A stretch of 45,922 bases of DNA from an uncultured Kiloniella sp. (lineage in GTDB: Bacteria; Pseudomonadota; Alphaproteobacteria; Kiloniellales; Kiloniellaceae): positions 1 to 45,922 of the forward strand of contig NZ_CAKZMP010000119.1 of NCBI RefSeq assembly GCF_937128705.1. Reading direction: 5' to 3'. How positions within the stretch are numbered: the first letter of the stretch is position 1; each line of letters starts with the position of its first letter. This document shows positions 23,811-34,400 of the stretch, in pieces. The translations under genes and the position numbers were made by a program. The notes below the pieces were generated by a model. That model saw only the letters and a program-made list of their open reading frames with translations, made no database searches and was not told the DNA's origin.

Positions 23811-23830
23811 TTACGTAACTGGTTACATAA
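23811..23830. promoter_or_regulatory. Likely MarR operator
   Basis: TTACGTAAC (23811-23819), 2 bp, GTTACATAA (23822-23830) is a 9-bp dyad with one mismatch, 10 bp upstream of the MarR-GNAT start. Its size and AT-rich shape fit MarR-family operators. Confidence 0.65.
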
Positions 23831-23860
23831 TATTTTATCAAATAGATATCTCTTGGAAAA

Positions 23861-23894
23861 GAAAAAAAGCAGCCAAGATAAAATCGGCTGCTTT
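23861..23894 (-). terminator. Rho-independent terminator of the hydrolase gene
   Basis: AAAGCAGCC and GGCTGCTTT form a 9-bp stem. On the minus strand it is followed by a run of T (complement of the A-run at 23862-23868), placing it just after the alpha/beta hydrolase stop at 23927. Confidence 0.85.
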
Positions 23895-23926
23895 GGAAGG
23901 TTATGAAAAAGAAGTCAGAATTTAGC

Positions 23927-24724
23927 TTAGCGACTGATCTCTTTAATAATTTTCTTAAGGCGCTGTAGATCCTGTGGTTCAGAGAGGCGATGGTCACCAC
24001 GTTTTACTAGCACGACCTCCATATCCTCAGTTTCAAGCGACTCGACAATTCTGGGCACGATGTCCCAGGGAACGTCGACGTCTCTCATTCCTTGGATCAG
24101 ACGTACGGGGCAAGTGATCGGCTGTTTCTTGTCCAGCAAAAGATGCTGTCGACCTTCTTCGATGAGCTTTAGAGTTATGGCATAGGGTTCATCGCCATAT
24201 TCACTTGGTTCGTAATAAACGCCCTCACTCAAAAGCGTATCTTTGATCTCTTTTGAAAAGGTATTCCACATAAGATCCTGTGTGAAGTCAGGGGCCGCTG
24301 CGATACCAACAAGACCTTTGGTCCGATCTGGTCGTTTCAGAGCTGCGTTAAGCATGATCCAGCCCCCCATGGACGACCCGACCAGTATCTGTGGTCCGGT
24401 TGTCAGTTCATCGATAACGGCGATGGCATCTTCGGTCCATTGTCCGATTGTTCCATCTGTGAACTTGCCAGAAGACTGCCCATGCCCCATATAGTCAAAA
24501 CGGACAAAATTTTGCTTACTGGATTTCGCAAACTCTTCCAGTGCAGTAGCTTTCGAACCTGTCATGTCAGACATATAGCCACCAAGAAAGACGATTCCCG
24601 GTAAATCATTATCGCCTTCTGTCTTTATATAGGCTATATGCTGCCCATTCGGGCGTTCGAGAAACTCTGGAACTTGTGCTGTGAACTCTGTATCACTATT
24701 GGACGCTGTATCTTTATTGGACAT
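23927..24724 (-). CDS. Alpha/beta hydrolase
   Basis: The 265-residue protein has the alpha/beta hydrolase set: oxyanion-side VFLGGYMSDM, nucleophile elbow GSSMGG (Ser118), Asp in QGMRDVDVPW (215 or 217) and His in GDHRLS (His245). It resembles serine esterases of the ABHD10/BEM46 type, probably acting on a small ester or acyl group in the cytosol. The substrate is unknown. It is divergent from the glycosyltransferase with only 32 bp between starts, so the two probably share a regulatory region. Confidence 0.9.
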   Translation of the reverse strand: MSNKDTASNSDTEFTAQVPEFLERPNGQHIAYIKTEGDNDLPGIVFLGGYMSDMTGSKATALEEFAKSSKQNFVRFDYMGHGQSSGKFTDGTIGQWTEDAIAVIDELTTGPQILVGSSMGGWIMLNAALKRPDRTKGLVGIAAAPDFTQDLMWNTFSKEIKDTLLSEGVYYEPSEYGDEPYAITLKLIEEGRQHLLLDKKQPITCPVRLIQGMRDVDVPWDIVPRIVESLETEDMEVVLVKRGDHRLSEPQDLQRLKKIIKEISR

Positions 24725-24756
24725 GAATTAAATAGGACTCCTTGTAGTACCGACAT

Positions 24757-25989
24757 ATGACGGATGGTTCTCACCTTAACACTTTGATATCTGAAGCCGC
24801 TACCCCAGAGCTTCCTTCTCTTGTGAAATCTGATGGTACGCCAATGACGGTGCTTCAGGTTGTTCCCGCTATGGATTCTGGCGGTGTCGAACGCGGTACG
24901 CTGGATATGGCAAAAGCCATCATCGAAGCCGGCGGGAAAGCAATCGTTGCTTCCAGAGGCGGGCAGTTGGTTGCGCGTCTGAAGATTGCCGGGGCAGAAC
25001 ATGTTGAGCTTCCCGTGCATTCCAAGAATCCTTGGACTATGTGGCGCAATACAGGCCGTCTTGCACGCCTGATCAAAGACAGAGGCGTTGATTTGGTCCA
25101 CGCTCGGTCTCGGGCACCTGCTCGCCCGGCGCATAGGGCAGCCCGTAAAACCGGGGTGCCGTTTGTGACGACAGTTCACGCGCCATACAATATCAACAAT
25201 GGACTAAAACGGTATTACAATTCAATTATGACCAAGGGGGATGTCGTTATCTCCATATCTGAATTTGTTGCGGACTATATCCGCAAGAACTATCAGGTCG
25301 ATGAAAACAAAATCCGCATCGTACACAGGGGCATGGATACGGATAGCTTCTCTCCGCATGCTGTTAGTGCCGAGCGTGTTATCCAATTGTCAACGCAGTG
25401 GCGTCTCCCTGATGGTGTTCCACTTATTATGCTGCCCGGTCGATTAACACGCTGGAAAGGACAAAAAGTTCTTCTCGAAGCGCTCACGCACCTTCGTGAT
25501 ATTGATTTATGTTGTGCGCTGGTTGGGTCTGATCAGGGACGTACAGCCTATCGGGATGAGCTTGAAAAGATGATTATGGATAATGATCTTCTAAGCCGTG
25601 CCTTTATCATGGACGACTGTAATGATATGCCCTCGGCCTATATGTTGTCAGATGTTGTCGTTTCTGCATCTACGGACCCCGAAGGTTTTGGTCGGGTTGT
25701 TTCTGAAGGGCAAGCCATGGGGCGTCCGGTTGTGGCAAGTGACCACGGTGGTGCAAAGGAACAACTGGTCCCGAATGAAACAGGTTTTCTGTTTGAGAAC
25801 GAGGATGCAGAAAGCTGTGCGCGGGCCATTCGCCGCGCCCTGAGCTTAAATGCACGCGAACGGGAAATTCTTTCGCTCAAAGGACAAGAACGGGTTCAGA
25901 AGTTATTCTCGAAAAAACTGATGTGTGCCAAGACTGTAGGTATCTATCGTGAGTTGATTTCTGAAAAGGCAATTACAGCACAAAGCTAA
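24757..25989 (+). CDS. Glycosyltransferase family 4 (GT-B fold)
   Basis: The 410-residue protein shows a GT-B retaining glycosyltransferase. The N-domain starts TVLQVVPAMDSGGVERG near residue 30 and contains LVHARSRAPA and FVTTVHAPY. The C-domain has LPGRLTRWKGQKVLLEAL and the donor-binding E-x7-E region DPEGFGRVVSEGQAMG. It likely adds a sugar to LPS core, capsule or a lipid at the inner face of the membrane; the substrate is not readable. The N-terminal 28 residues are non-conserved, so translation could begin at ATG 24844. Confidence 0.9.
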   Translation: MTDGSHLNTLISEAATPELPSLVKSDGTPMTVLQVVPAMDSGGVERGTLDMAKAIIEAGGKAIVASRGGQLVARLKIAGAEHVELPVHSKNPWTMWRNTGRLARLIKDRGVDLVHARSRAPARPAHRAARKTGVPFVTTVHAPYNINNGLKRYYNSIMTKGDVVISISEFVADYIRKNYQVDENKIRIVHRGMDTDSFSPHAVSAERVIQLSTQWRLPDGVPLIMLPGRLTRWKGQKVLLEALTHLRDIDLCCALVGSDQGRTAYRDELEKMIMDNDLLSRAFIMDDCNDMPSAYMLSDVVVSASTDPEGFGRVVSEGQAMGRPVVASDHGGAKEQLVPNETGFLFENEDAESCARAIRRALSLNAREREILSLKGQERVQKLFSKKLMCAKTVGIYRELISEKAITAQS

Positions 25990-26032
25990 TAATTTTAGGT
26001 TAGAAAACGTCTCTATTTTTTTCAGAGGTATT

Positions 26033-27085
26033 CTAAGAAAAGCTTTCTATTGCATTTTGATACGCGAAAATTGCCGGGTTTCCACCCGTGTGAATAAAGA
26101 GAACCTTTGCCCCTTGGGGAATTGCATCCGTACGGACCTTATCTATCAATCCTGCCATTGTTCTGGCTGTATAGACGGGATCGAGAAGTATGGCTTCTAG
26201 CTGTGCCGTTTTTTCTATGGCTTCTTTGACCGGTTGGTTCATTTTACCATACCCCGGTGACAGTGTTTTATCTGATATTATGATATCTTGATCGGTAATT
26301 ATACCGGGCCGGGATATCATGTGTGCCAGTTCGTTTGATCTTTGCCTGATGCGATCCGTTTGGCTCTTCTGATCGCGTCGGACGCAGATGCCGATGATGG
26401 GAACATCCCAACCGATGGCGCGTGCACCAACAAGAAAACCCGCATGTGTTAGGCCGCTTCCAGAAGGGACAACAATATAATCGGGCTTGTTACCTAATTC
26501 TATGACTTGCGCATAGGTTTCTGCCGCTGCCCTGATATAGCCAAGGCCACCATAGGGTGGTGATCCTAATCCGAGATGAATCACATAAGGACGTCTGCCT
26601 TGAGATTTGAGTTGTTCAGCGCGATCATCGAGTGCTCTGTCCGCGCCGGCTTCGTCTTCTCCCTCGGGAAAATAGCTGATTTCTGCACCCAACAAGTTGT
26701 TTAAAAAGATATTACCGGATTTCCGGTACAGTTGATCATCACTTGGAACGCGTTCTTCGAGTTGAACATGTGCTTGCCAGCCAAGTTTAGCTGCTGCGGC
26801 TGCGGTTAACCGGACAAAGTTTGACTGTAATGCGCCAGTAATCAGAACCGTATCAGCGTTCTTCTCAACGCCGGGGCCAAGGTAATATTCCAGCTGTCGG
26901 ACCTTGTTGCCGCCAAAGGCCAGACCATTGCAATCATCTCTCTTAACCCAGAGTTCAATACCGAGATCTTGGCCAAGTCTTGTCAGCCGATCAATGGGTG
27001 TTGGTTCATGACCAAGAATGACGCGACGATGCTGTTGGAGTTCTGGTATCAGATCTTCAGGTTTCCTGTTCATGTGCATGATCAT
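26033..27085 (-). CDS. PLP-dependent D-cysteine desulfhydrase / ACC deaminase-like enzyme
   Basis: The 350-residue protein belongs to the fold-type II PLP family. LWVKRDDCNGLAFGGNKVRQL contains the PLP Lys (residue 61), TGALQSNFVRLTAAAAAKLG is the substrate loop, and PSGSGLTHAGFLVG binds the cofactor phosphate. Near the C-terminus, FIHTGGNPAIFAY is conserved. Relatives include D-cysteine desulfhydrase (DcyD), 1-aminocyclopropane-1-carboxylate deaminase and L-cuneate-type enzymes. D-cysteine desulfhydrase is my best guess; the sequence alone does not separate them. It stands alone, convergent with the glycosyltransferase. Confidence 0.85.
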   Translation of the reverse strand: MIMHMNRKPEDLIPELQQHRRVILGHEPTPIDRLTRLGQDLGIELWVKRDDCNGLAFGGNKVRQLEYYLGPGVEKNADTVLITGALQSNFVRLTAAAAAKLGWQAHVQLEERVPSDDQLYRKSGNIFLNNLLGAEISYFPEGEDEAGADRALDDRAEQLKSQGRRPYVIHLGLGSPPYGGLGYIRAAAETYAQVIELGNKPDYIVVPSGSGLTHAGFLVGARAIGWDVPIIGICVRRDQKSQTDRIRQRSNELAHMISRPGIITDQDIIISDKTLSPGYGKMNQPVKEAIEKTAQLEAILLDPVYTARTMAGLIDKVRTDAIPQGAKVLFIHTGGNPAIFAYQNAIESFS

Positions 27086-27376
27086 TATTCCGAATGTGAT
27101 TGGCCGGGTGTGGAATGAATAGACGCGAATTTATTCTCATTATTTGAACATTAATTGTGGTTGCTGGAAAGGTTCTCGAGTTTTTCTGATTGATCATTTA
27201 TTCCTCAGAATATCTCTGATGAGAGGTTTGAAAAACGGAATAGAGGGATTCTTTCCATTAAAAGCGCGGAATCCTTGGCGGTGTGCTTGACAGACCATGG
27301 AATCCTTTTACATTGCTGGAACTCTACAAGAGTCAATTTTCCTAGATGATAGAACAGTAACTGAGAACGATTTCCG
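27086..27376. promoter_or_regulatory. Intergenic region with a candidate thrS promoter
   Basis: This 291-bp space separates the divergent PLP enzyme and thrS. TTGACA at 27287-27292 and TACATT at 27309-27314 (16-bp spacing) are a plausible thrS promoter. GGATTC and GAATCC arms occur at about 27246 and 27269. I see no tRNA, no T-box and no convincing small ORF here. Confidence 0.45.
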
Positions 27377-29296
27377 ATGGTCACAATTACATTGCCTGAT
27401 GAAAGTCAGCGCAAATTTGATGGTCCTGTAACAGGGCATGAGGTAGCAGAATCTATTGGTCCACGTTTGGCCAAAGATGCTTTAGCTGTGGTGGTAGATG
27501 GTGAGTTGAGAGATACGACCTATCCAATCACGACGGACGCGACCTTGGAAATTGTGACCCGCAAGCACCCGCTGGCGCTCGATTTGCTGCGCCATGACTG
27601 TGCGCATGTGATGGCGGAAGCTGTTCAGGAGCTTTTCCCCGGTACGCAGGTGACCTTTGGTCCGTCGACGGATGTTGGTTTCTATTACGATTTTGCACGT
27701 GATGAGCCATTTTCGACGAACGATTTGGAGAAAATCGAAGCAAAGATGCACGAGATTATCTCGCGTGATGAAGTCTTCGTTCGTGAAGTTTGGGATCGTG
27801 AAAAAGCGAAAGAACATTTTGCGTCCAAGGGCGAAAAATACAAAGCCGAGCATGTTGATAATATTCCGGGCGATGAAGATCTAACGATCTACCGTCAGGG
27901 GGATTGGCTTGATCTCTGCCGTGGACCGCACGCGCCATCTACAGGAAAGATTGGCAAAGGGTTTAAGTTGATGAAAGTCTCTGGCGCCTATTGGCGTGGG
28001 GATAAAGACAATGATCAGCTACAGCGTATTTATGGCACATGCTGGTCAGATGAAAAGCAGCTGAAAAAATATCTGCAGATGCTTGAAGAAGCGGAAAAAC
28101 GTGATCACCGTCGCCTTGGAAAAGAACTGGGTCTTTTCCACATGCAGGAAGAAGCAACTGGTTCTGTTTTTTGGCATCCGAAAGGCTGGGCGCTGTATCG
28201 TTCACTCGAAGAGTATATGCGTAAACGCTTAGAAGATGGCGGTTACCAAGAAGTGAAAACGCCACAGCTGATTGACCGCGCGCTTTGGGAAGCTTCTGGT
28301 CACTGGGAAAAATTCCGCGAAGACATGTTTGTGGCAACATCAGAAGATGACCGTACACTCGCGGTCAAACCGATGAACTGTCCGGGGCATGTACAGATTT
28401 TCAAACAGGGCCAGACCAGTTACCGTGACTTGCCTTTGCGCATGGCAGAATTTGGTGCCTGTCACCGTAATGAGCCTTCTGGTGCACTACATGGCTTGAT
28501 GCGTGTGCGTGCCTTTACGCAGGATGATGCGCATATTTTCTGTACTGAAGATCAGATCAACAGTGAAACTGTTATCTTCTGTGATCTTTTGAAAACGGTT
28601 TATAAAGATCTGGGCTTTGATGAAATTGTTGTGAAGTTCTCTGATCGTCCGGAACGACGTGCGGGAACAGATGAATCCTGGGATAAAGCCGAAGGTGCGC
28701 TGAGAGAAGCTGTTGAAGAAGCCGGACTTGAATACACAATGAACCCCGGTGAAGGTGCCTTCTATGGTCCTAAGCTTGAGTTCGTGCTCAAGGATGCTAT
28801 TGGCCGTGACTGGCAGTGTGGAACTCTTCAAGTGGATGTCGTTTTACCAGAACGTCTGGATGCGTCCTACATCGGTGAAGATGACAAGCGTCATCGTCCT
28901 GTGATGCTGCACCGTGCCATCTTGGGGTCTTTTGAGCGTTTCCTCGCTATTCTTATTGAGCAGCACGCGGGTAAGTTCCCATTGTGGATGTCTCCACAAC
29001 AGGTCGTTGTGGCGTCAATCACATCTGATGCCAATGATTATGCTGAAGAAGTTCGTGACAAGCTGAAAGCTGCGGGACTCCGGGTGAAAGCTGATTTGCG
29101 TAATGAGAAAATTAACTATAAAATCCGCGAACACAGCCTAAGCAAAACACCTGTGATTGCGGTGGTTGGCCGTCGGGAAGCAGAGGAAGGGAAAGTTGCT
29201 CTGCGTCGTCTCGGTGGTAAGAACCAAGAAATTATGTCTTTGGAAGAAGCACTTAGCTCTTTGACTGAAGAATCAAAGTCGCCTGCTGAGAAGTAG
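27377..29296 (+). CDS. thrS: Threonyl-tRNA synthetase
   Basis: The 639-residue protein has the full layout of a bacterial class II ThrRS. There is an N-terminal TGS domain (1-62), then an editing domain with the HxxxH pair (HDCAHV, His73 and His77). The catalytic core contains [12 protein letters not shown], motif 2 [18 protein letters not shown] and motif 3 [14 protein letters not shown], and the anticodon-binding domain ends the protein. It charges tRNA-Thr and hydrolyses mischarged Ser-tRNA-Thr. infC follows 172 bp later, the usual thrS-infC order. A stable hairpin spans its stop codon. Confidence 0.97.
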   Translation: MVTITLPDESQRKFDGPVTGHEVAESIGPRLAKDALAVVVDGELRDTTYPITTDATLEIVTRKHPLALDLLRHDCAHVMAEAVQELFPGTQVTFGPSTDVGFYYDFARDEPFSTNDLEKIEAKMHEIISRDEVFVREVWDREKAKEHFASKGEKYKAEHVDNIPGDEDLTIYRQGDWLDLCRGPHAPSTGKIGKGFKLMKVSGAYWRGDKDNDQLQRIYGTCWSDEKQLKKYLQMLEEAEKRDHRRLGKELGLFHMQEEATGSVFWHPKGWALYRSLEEYMRKRLEDGGYQEVKTPQLIDRALWEASGHWEKFREDMFVATSEDDRTLAVKPMNCPGHVQIFKQGQTSYRDLPLRMAEFGACHRNEPSGALHGLMRVRAFTQDDAHIFCTEDQINSETVIFCDLLKTVYKDLGFDEIVVKFSDRPERRAGTDESWDKAEGALREAVEEAGLEYTMNPGEGAFYGPKLEFVLKDAIGRDWQCGTLQVDVVLPERLDASYIGEDDKRHRPVMLHRAILGSFERFLAILIEQHAGKFPLWMSPQQVVVASITSDANDYAEEVRDKLKAAGLRVKADLRNEKINYKIREHSLSKTPVIAVVGRREAEEGKVALRRLGGKNQEIMSLEEALSSLTEESKSPAEK

Positions 29297-29300
29297 GCGA
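29279..29300 (+). repeat. Hairpin spanning the thrS stop codon
   Basis: TCGCCTGCT (29279-29287) pairs with AGTAGGCGA (29292-29300), one pair being G-U, around a GAGA tetraloop. The thrS stop TAG (29294-29296) is inside the 3' arm. No T-run follows, so it is probably a stability or processing element rather than an intrinsic terminator. A second, weaker hairpin (GGCATAA with TTATGCGCC, 29329-29354) follows. Confidence 0.45.
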
Positions 29301-29468
29301 TTAAAAAATAACTTTGTGGTTGCCGACTGGCATAAGATATTGGCATTATGCGCCCATTGTTTTTATAGGCGTAAACGCAATATAAACGGTTGGTATTTTA
29401 GAGTAACAGCCTATTGCAGACTATGAAGTTTGTAATTTTGGGATAACGGAAAAAACGGGAGCACGACA

Positions 29469-30005
29469 ATAGCACGCGCACCAATGACGACACCCCCGCG
29501 CATCGACGGTCCGCGGGTAAACGAACGAATTACTATCAACACTGTACGTCTTGTTGACGCAGACGGCGAACAGGTTGGCGTAGTACCTACACGTGATGCA
29601 ATGAAACGTGCATTTGATGAAGGTCTTGACCTTGTTGAGATTTCTCCAAATGCGGAGCCTCCTGTTTGCAAGATCATGGACTACGGCAGATTTCGTTTTG
29701 AATCGCAGAAAAAGAAAAACGAAGCTCGTAAAAAGCAAAAAATTATCGAGCTTAAAGAACTTAAGGTTCGTCCAAACATTGACACGCATGACTATGACGT
29801 GAAGATGCGGGCTGCACACAAGTTCATTTCTGCAGGTGACAAGGTGAAAGTGACTATGCGCTTTCGCGGACGTGAAATCACGCACCAAGAAGTCGGTCTG
29901 GAAGTTCTTAAGCGTATCGAGACAGATTTGGTCGAAGTCGCTAAGATGGAGCTAAGGCCGAAAATGGAAGGCCGCCAGATGATTATGATCTTGGCGCCAA
30001 AATAA
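29469..30005 (+). CDS. infC: Translation initiation factor IF-3, apparent AUA start
   Basis: The protein has the IF-3 N domain ([44 protein letters not shown]), the lysine-rich linker ([12 protein letters not shown]) and the C domain ([15 protein letters not shown]). It binds the 30S subunit and enforces start-codon accuracy. GGGAG (29457-29461) lies 7 nt before ATA 29469, which would encode a start followed by ARAP, the N-terminus usual in alphaproteobacteria. The first ATG (29484) has no Shine-Dalgarno. Rare start codons in infC allow IF-3 to repress its own translation. With the ATA start the protein has 178 residues, with the ATG 173. Confidence 0.93.
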   Translation: MARAPMTTPPRIDGPRVNERITINTVRLVDADGEQVGVVPTRDAMKRAFDEGLDLVEISPNAEPPVCKIMDYGRFRFESQKKKNEARKKQKIIELKELKVRPNIDTHDYDVKMRAAHKFISAGDKVKVTMRFRGREITHQEVGLEVLKRIETDLVEVAKMELRPKMEGRQMIMILAPK

Positions 30006-30038
30006 GCCTGAGAATATTTAAGGTTAATAGCCTTTTTG

Positions 30039-30069
30039 AAAAGCCGCTCTTGAACAGAGCGGCTTTTTT
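30039..30069 (+). terminator. Rho-independent terminator of thrS-infC
   Basis: AAGCCGCTC and GAGCGGCTT form a perfect stem with a TTGAACA-type loop, followed by TTTTTT. This ends the thrS-infC transcript before the FAD oxidoreductase. Confidence 0.9.
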
Positions 30070-30111
30070 GTTGCCTATTTATTATTGTTTTTGCCTATAG
30101 AAGGTATCGTT

Positions 30112-31329
30112 ATGGAAAAAGTATCAACCGTTATTATTGGCGGCGGTATTTTGGGGTGTTCTATTGCGTATCACCTTGCAAAACGTGGCGTTGAAGATAT
30201 TTTGCTCCTCGAGCGGCAGGATTTAGCTTCAGCTTCATCGTCTCTTGCAGCGGGGTTGATGTTTCAGATTTCTTCAAAGCCCGCTGTTGATTGTCTTAGT
30301 CGCCGGACTTTTACGGTTCTTTCCGAACTTGAAAATATCACGGATGAGCTGCTTGATTTCAAAGCGGTTGGAACACTAAGAATAGCAGAAACTTCTGAGA
30401 GTAAAGCCAGTTTAGAGCAACTATGTGATCGTGCTAAGAACGAAGGCATTGCCGCTAAACGGGTAAATGCTGAATGGAGATCCAAGCATCTACCTTGGCT
30501 TCAGGTTAAAAGCGATGCCCTTACTGTTCATTTCAGTGAAGAGGGGTATATAGATCCTTATCGTTTGACACATGCTTATGCTAAATCGGCCAGAGTTTAT
30601 GGGGCAAAAATTCGAACTGGTATTAATGTTGCCGGTATTAGGGTAAATAATGGTGCTGTCATTGGTGTCGAGACTGATCAGGGATTTATTTCCTGTGAAA
30701 ATGTGGTTGTCTCGGCCGGTTCCTGGTCGAATAATTTAACGCGTCCACTGGATATCGCTTTACCCATGATCCCGACCAGAAGCCATTTTTGGATAACAGC
30801 CTCTGAAAACTATTTCAGTGATGAGCAGCCTATGATGGTTCATGCTGATGCGGGGGCTTATACGAGGCCAGAGGTCGGCGGTTTGTTGTTAGGTGTTCAA
30901 GAACAGTACTCTCGTACGTTTGATTATAGGGGGTTACCCAAGGACATTACCTCTTTCGCCGTCACAGAAGAAGGTGGAGAATGGGACGCTTTGGTCGAGG
31001 CGGAACAAAGAGTGTCTGGCTTTTTTCCAAAGCTTGAAGAAGCGCGTTTCGAAAGTTACATGGCAGGACTTTCTGCCTATACCCCGGATGGTCATTTCCT
31101 TCTGGGTGAAGCTCAAGCGGTTAATGGTGTTTTTGTTGCCGCAGGTTGTTGTGGGTCAGGAGTAATGGCTTCTGGTGGTATTGGGGATGCTTTGGCAGAA
31201 CTGATTACGGGAAGCAGGGCGTCTTATGATTTGAGCTCTTTTGATCTCACCCGATTTGGACAGGTAGATCCCAGCTCGCAAGATTTTCAGCTTCTCTGCG
31301 CAAAGGCGCGGGCAAGAAAGGCGAAATAA
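30112..31329 (+). CDS. FAD-dependent amino acid/sarcosine oxidase-like protein (DAO family)
   Basis: The 405-residue protein has an N-terminal FAD-binding Rossmann motif (VIIGGGILGCSIAYHLAKRG, ending in the acidic ER pair) and a C-terminal FAD contact region (GCCGSGVMASGGIGDALAEL). Between these is the substrate domain of the D-amino acid/glycine/sarcosine oxidase family. It probably oxidises a small secondary or D-amino acid; the substrate is not readable. ATG 30112 fits the family start with AGAAGG upstream; the open frame from TTG 30085 is less likely. It sits between translation genes and an RND pump, and nothing else in the neighbourhood hints at its pathway. Confidence 0.9.
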   Translation: MEKVSTVIIGGGILGCSIAYHLAKRGVEDILLLERQDLASASSSLAAGLMFQISSKPAVDCLSRRTFTVLSELENITDELLDFKAVGTLRIAETSESKASLEQLCDRAKNEGIAAKRVNAEWRSKHLPWLQVKSDALTVHFSEEGYIDPYRLTHAYAKSARVYGAKIRTGINVAGIRVNNGAVIGVETDQGFISCENVVVSAGSWSNNLTRPLDIALPMIPTRSHFWITASENYFSDEQPMMVHADAGAYTRPEVGGLLLGVQEQYSRTFDYRGLPKDITSFAVTEEGGEWDALVEAEQRVSGFFPKLEEARFESYMAGLSAYTPDGHFLLGEAQAVNGVFVAAGCCGSGVMASGGIGDALAELITGSRASYDLSSFDLTRFGQVDPSSQDFQLLCAKARARKAK

Positions 31330-31336
31330 AATAGGC

Positions 31337-31375
31337 AAAAAGAGCCGAAGATACTCGCCTTCGACTCTTTTCTAT
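31337..31375. terminator. Bidirectional terminator between the oxidoreductase and the RND pump
   Basis: AAAAAGAG-c-CGAAG and CTTCG-a-CTCTTTT form a 12-pair stem with one internal mismatch, flanked by an A-run on the left and a T-rich tract on the right. It separates two convergent genes. Confidence 0.8.
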
Positions 31376-31401
31376 ATCGCCTTTTTATTACTGGAAAGTT
31401 G

Positions 31402-34400
31402 TTAACTTTCTTTCGTTTTCCATAACTTTTTATTTGTTGCTTCCCGCATGGATTGGAAAGCAACATAAAGTGGTGGAATGAACAGAAGTCCAATGGATGT
31501 GGCCGCAACCATACCGCCAAAGACAACAAAACCCACCGCGACGCGACTGGCTGCCCCGGCACCTGATGCAAAGATTAAGGGTAATACCCCCAGTATGAAT
31601 GAAAGTGCAGTCATCATCACTGCCCTGAAGCGCAAGCTTGCCGCATCAAGGGCAGCTTCTGTAATGGAAAGCCCTTCTTCTCGTCTGACCTTTGCGAATT
31701 CGACAATGAGGATGGCACTTTTACTGGCAAGCCCGATAAGCATCACCATACCGATCTGGGCATAGAGGTTATTGTCTAGGAAGGGCAAGAGCGCCATAGG
31801 CACCAAGGCCCCAAAAGCGGCCAGAATAACCGATGTGATGACGGATAGAGGAATGCTCCAGCTTTCGTATTGGGCGACAAGAAAAAGATAGGCAAAGATA
31901 AGTGCCAAAGCGAAGATAATGACGATATAGCCACCGGCTTCTTGTTCCTGTTTGGATGTTCCTGTCCACTCAATGCCATATCCGTCCGGCAGGGCATCAG
32001 CCGCGGCACGTTCCAGTGCAGCAATGGCATCACCACTACTGTAGCCTGTCGCCGGCGACCCGGTTATGGACGCCGATTTGAACTGATTATAACGCGCGAC
32101 GGATAGGGGGCCGAGGATGGGTTCTATCTCGATAAGAGTCCGCAGGGGAATCATGTCACCGTTATCATTTCGAACATGAAGGTTATCGATGTCTTCCAAC
32201 CCGTTACGGAATTGTGCTTCGGCCTGAATCTGGACCCTGTACACTTTTCCGTAAAGGTTAAAATCATTGATATAGGATGACCCAAGATTAGCTTGCAGTG
32301 TCGAGAATATATCAGAGATCTTAACGCCAAGAACGAGGGCTTTTTCTCGATCAACCTCTAGAAAGAGCTGAGGAATATTTGCGGAATAGGTGCTGAATAC
32401 AGATGCTAATTCGGGCTGTTGGTTGGCAGCGAAGACCAAGCTACGCACCGCAGAAGCAAGCTCTTGAGGTGTTCGGCCAAGGTAATCCTGAACCTGAGCT
32501 TCAACGCCACCGCCTGTGCCCAAACCCATAATAGGGGGCAGTGGGAAAGCGAAGGATTCTGCCGAGGCCAGTCCCGCAAGTCGACCGTTTATGCGGCCCA
32601 GGATATTAAACCACTTGAGTTCAAATTCAGTTCGTTCTGCCCAATCGCTTAAAACCGGAATTAACAAAGAAGAATTCGAGGCTGCTCCTGATAATAAGCT
32701 GAAACCGGAAACCGAGATAACATCTGTGACGCCTTCCTCTTCCAACAGCATATCTGTGACTTTCGCTGTAACTTCGTTTGTTCGCTCCAAAGATGCGCCA
32801 TCCGGAAGCTGTACGTTCACAAAGAACACGCCTTTGTCTTCCATGGGAATGAATCCTGTGGGGACGGTCTGGAACATATAGACGGTTACGCCAGCGAAAA
32901 TACCAAGAACGGCCAAGGAAATAGCAAGCCTTCTGATCATAAGGGCAACAACCCTGCTATATCCATTACGTGTTCGATCAACAAGATTTGCAAAAAGCTT
33001 CAAAGGACCGCGGGGTTCACCACTGTCGGGTTTTAACAGAAGTGCACAAAGTGCAGGTGACAGTGTTAATGCATTGATAGAAGAGAGCGAAACCGCCACG
33101 CAAATGGTGAGAGAGAACTGTTTGTAAAGCTCGCCTGTAATGCCGGGCATGAAAGATACTGGCACAAAAACGGCCAGAAGAACCAATGTTGTTGCGACGA
33201 CAGGGCCTGTAACCTCTTTCATTGCCAGCTTGGTTGAATCAGCCGCCGATTTCCCGGTTTCTTTCATGATCCTTTGCACGTTTTCAACAACGACAATGCT
33301 GTCATCGACGACGATACCAATGGCGAGGATAATGGCGAAGAGGGTTATCATATTGGCGCTGAACCCGACAGCGTAGAGAACGGCAAAGGTGCCGATAAGG
33401 GATACCGGAATCGCAAGGCTTGGGATCAGGGTCGATCGCCAGTCGCTCAAAAAGAGAAACGTTACGCTGACAACAAGAACAAAGGTGATGAGAAGTGTCT
33501 CTATAACCTCTTGGACCGAGGCCCTTACTGCGTTGGTGGTGTCGTAAAGAATTTTGTATTCTACACCCTGTGGGAAGCTCTCTGACAGGCGGTCGAGTTC
33601 AGTATAGATAGCGTCCGCAACATCGAGAGCATTGGCGCCAGGTGATTGATAAACCGCGATTGCTGCAGAAGGAGCATTGTTGAGTTTTGATACTGAAGAA
33701 TAACTTTGCGATCCAAGCTCGATCCTTGCGACGTCTTTTAGCCGAACAAAGGAACCGTCTTGGTTTGCACGAATAACAATGTTTTCAAACTCTTCAACCG
33801 TTGTCAGGCGACCTTTGGCCTGAAGGGTGTACTGAAATTGGGGGGTGCCTTCAAACGGAGGAGCCCCCAGTTGTCCTGCTGTTGCCTGTATGTTTTGGTT
33901 TTCTATTGCCTCGCTCACATCTTTGGTGGTGAGGCCAACGGCAGTCAGACGATCAGGATTAAGCCAGACACGCATTCCGTAATCCAAGGCACCGAACTGC
34001 GAGACGCTGCCGACACCGTTAATTCGTGCCAGTGAATCCTGAATATAAATAGAGGCATAGTTACTCAGGAACAGAGAATCTTGTGTGTCATCAGGTGAGA
34101 CCATATTGATCACAAGAAGCATAGACGTTGACTGCTTCTGAGTAATGACGCCCTGCCGAGTAACTTCTGCTGGTAAAGAGGCGTTGGCGGTTGCAACCCG
34201 GTTTTGAACGTTAACCGCAGCAATGTCCGGGTCTGTTCCGACAGCAAAAGTGACCGTAAGGTCATAACTGCCGTCGTTACTACTTGTTGAGGACATATAT
34301 AACATGCCGTCAACCCCATTGACTTTTGCTTCAATGGGGGCTGCAACAGACTGTTCAACAACAGTTGCATTAGCACCGGGATAACTGGTGGTCACTTTGA

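Noticed and set aside
27298..27432. A 44-codon frame starting at ATG 27298 that overlaps the thrS start
   Set aside because: It has no Shine-Dalgarno and overlaps the proposed thrS promoter; its sequence does not look protein-like.
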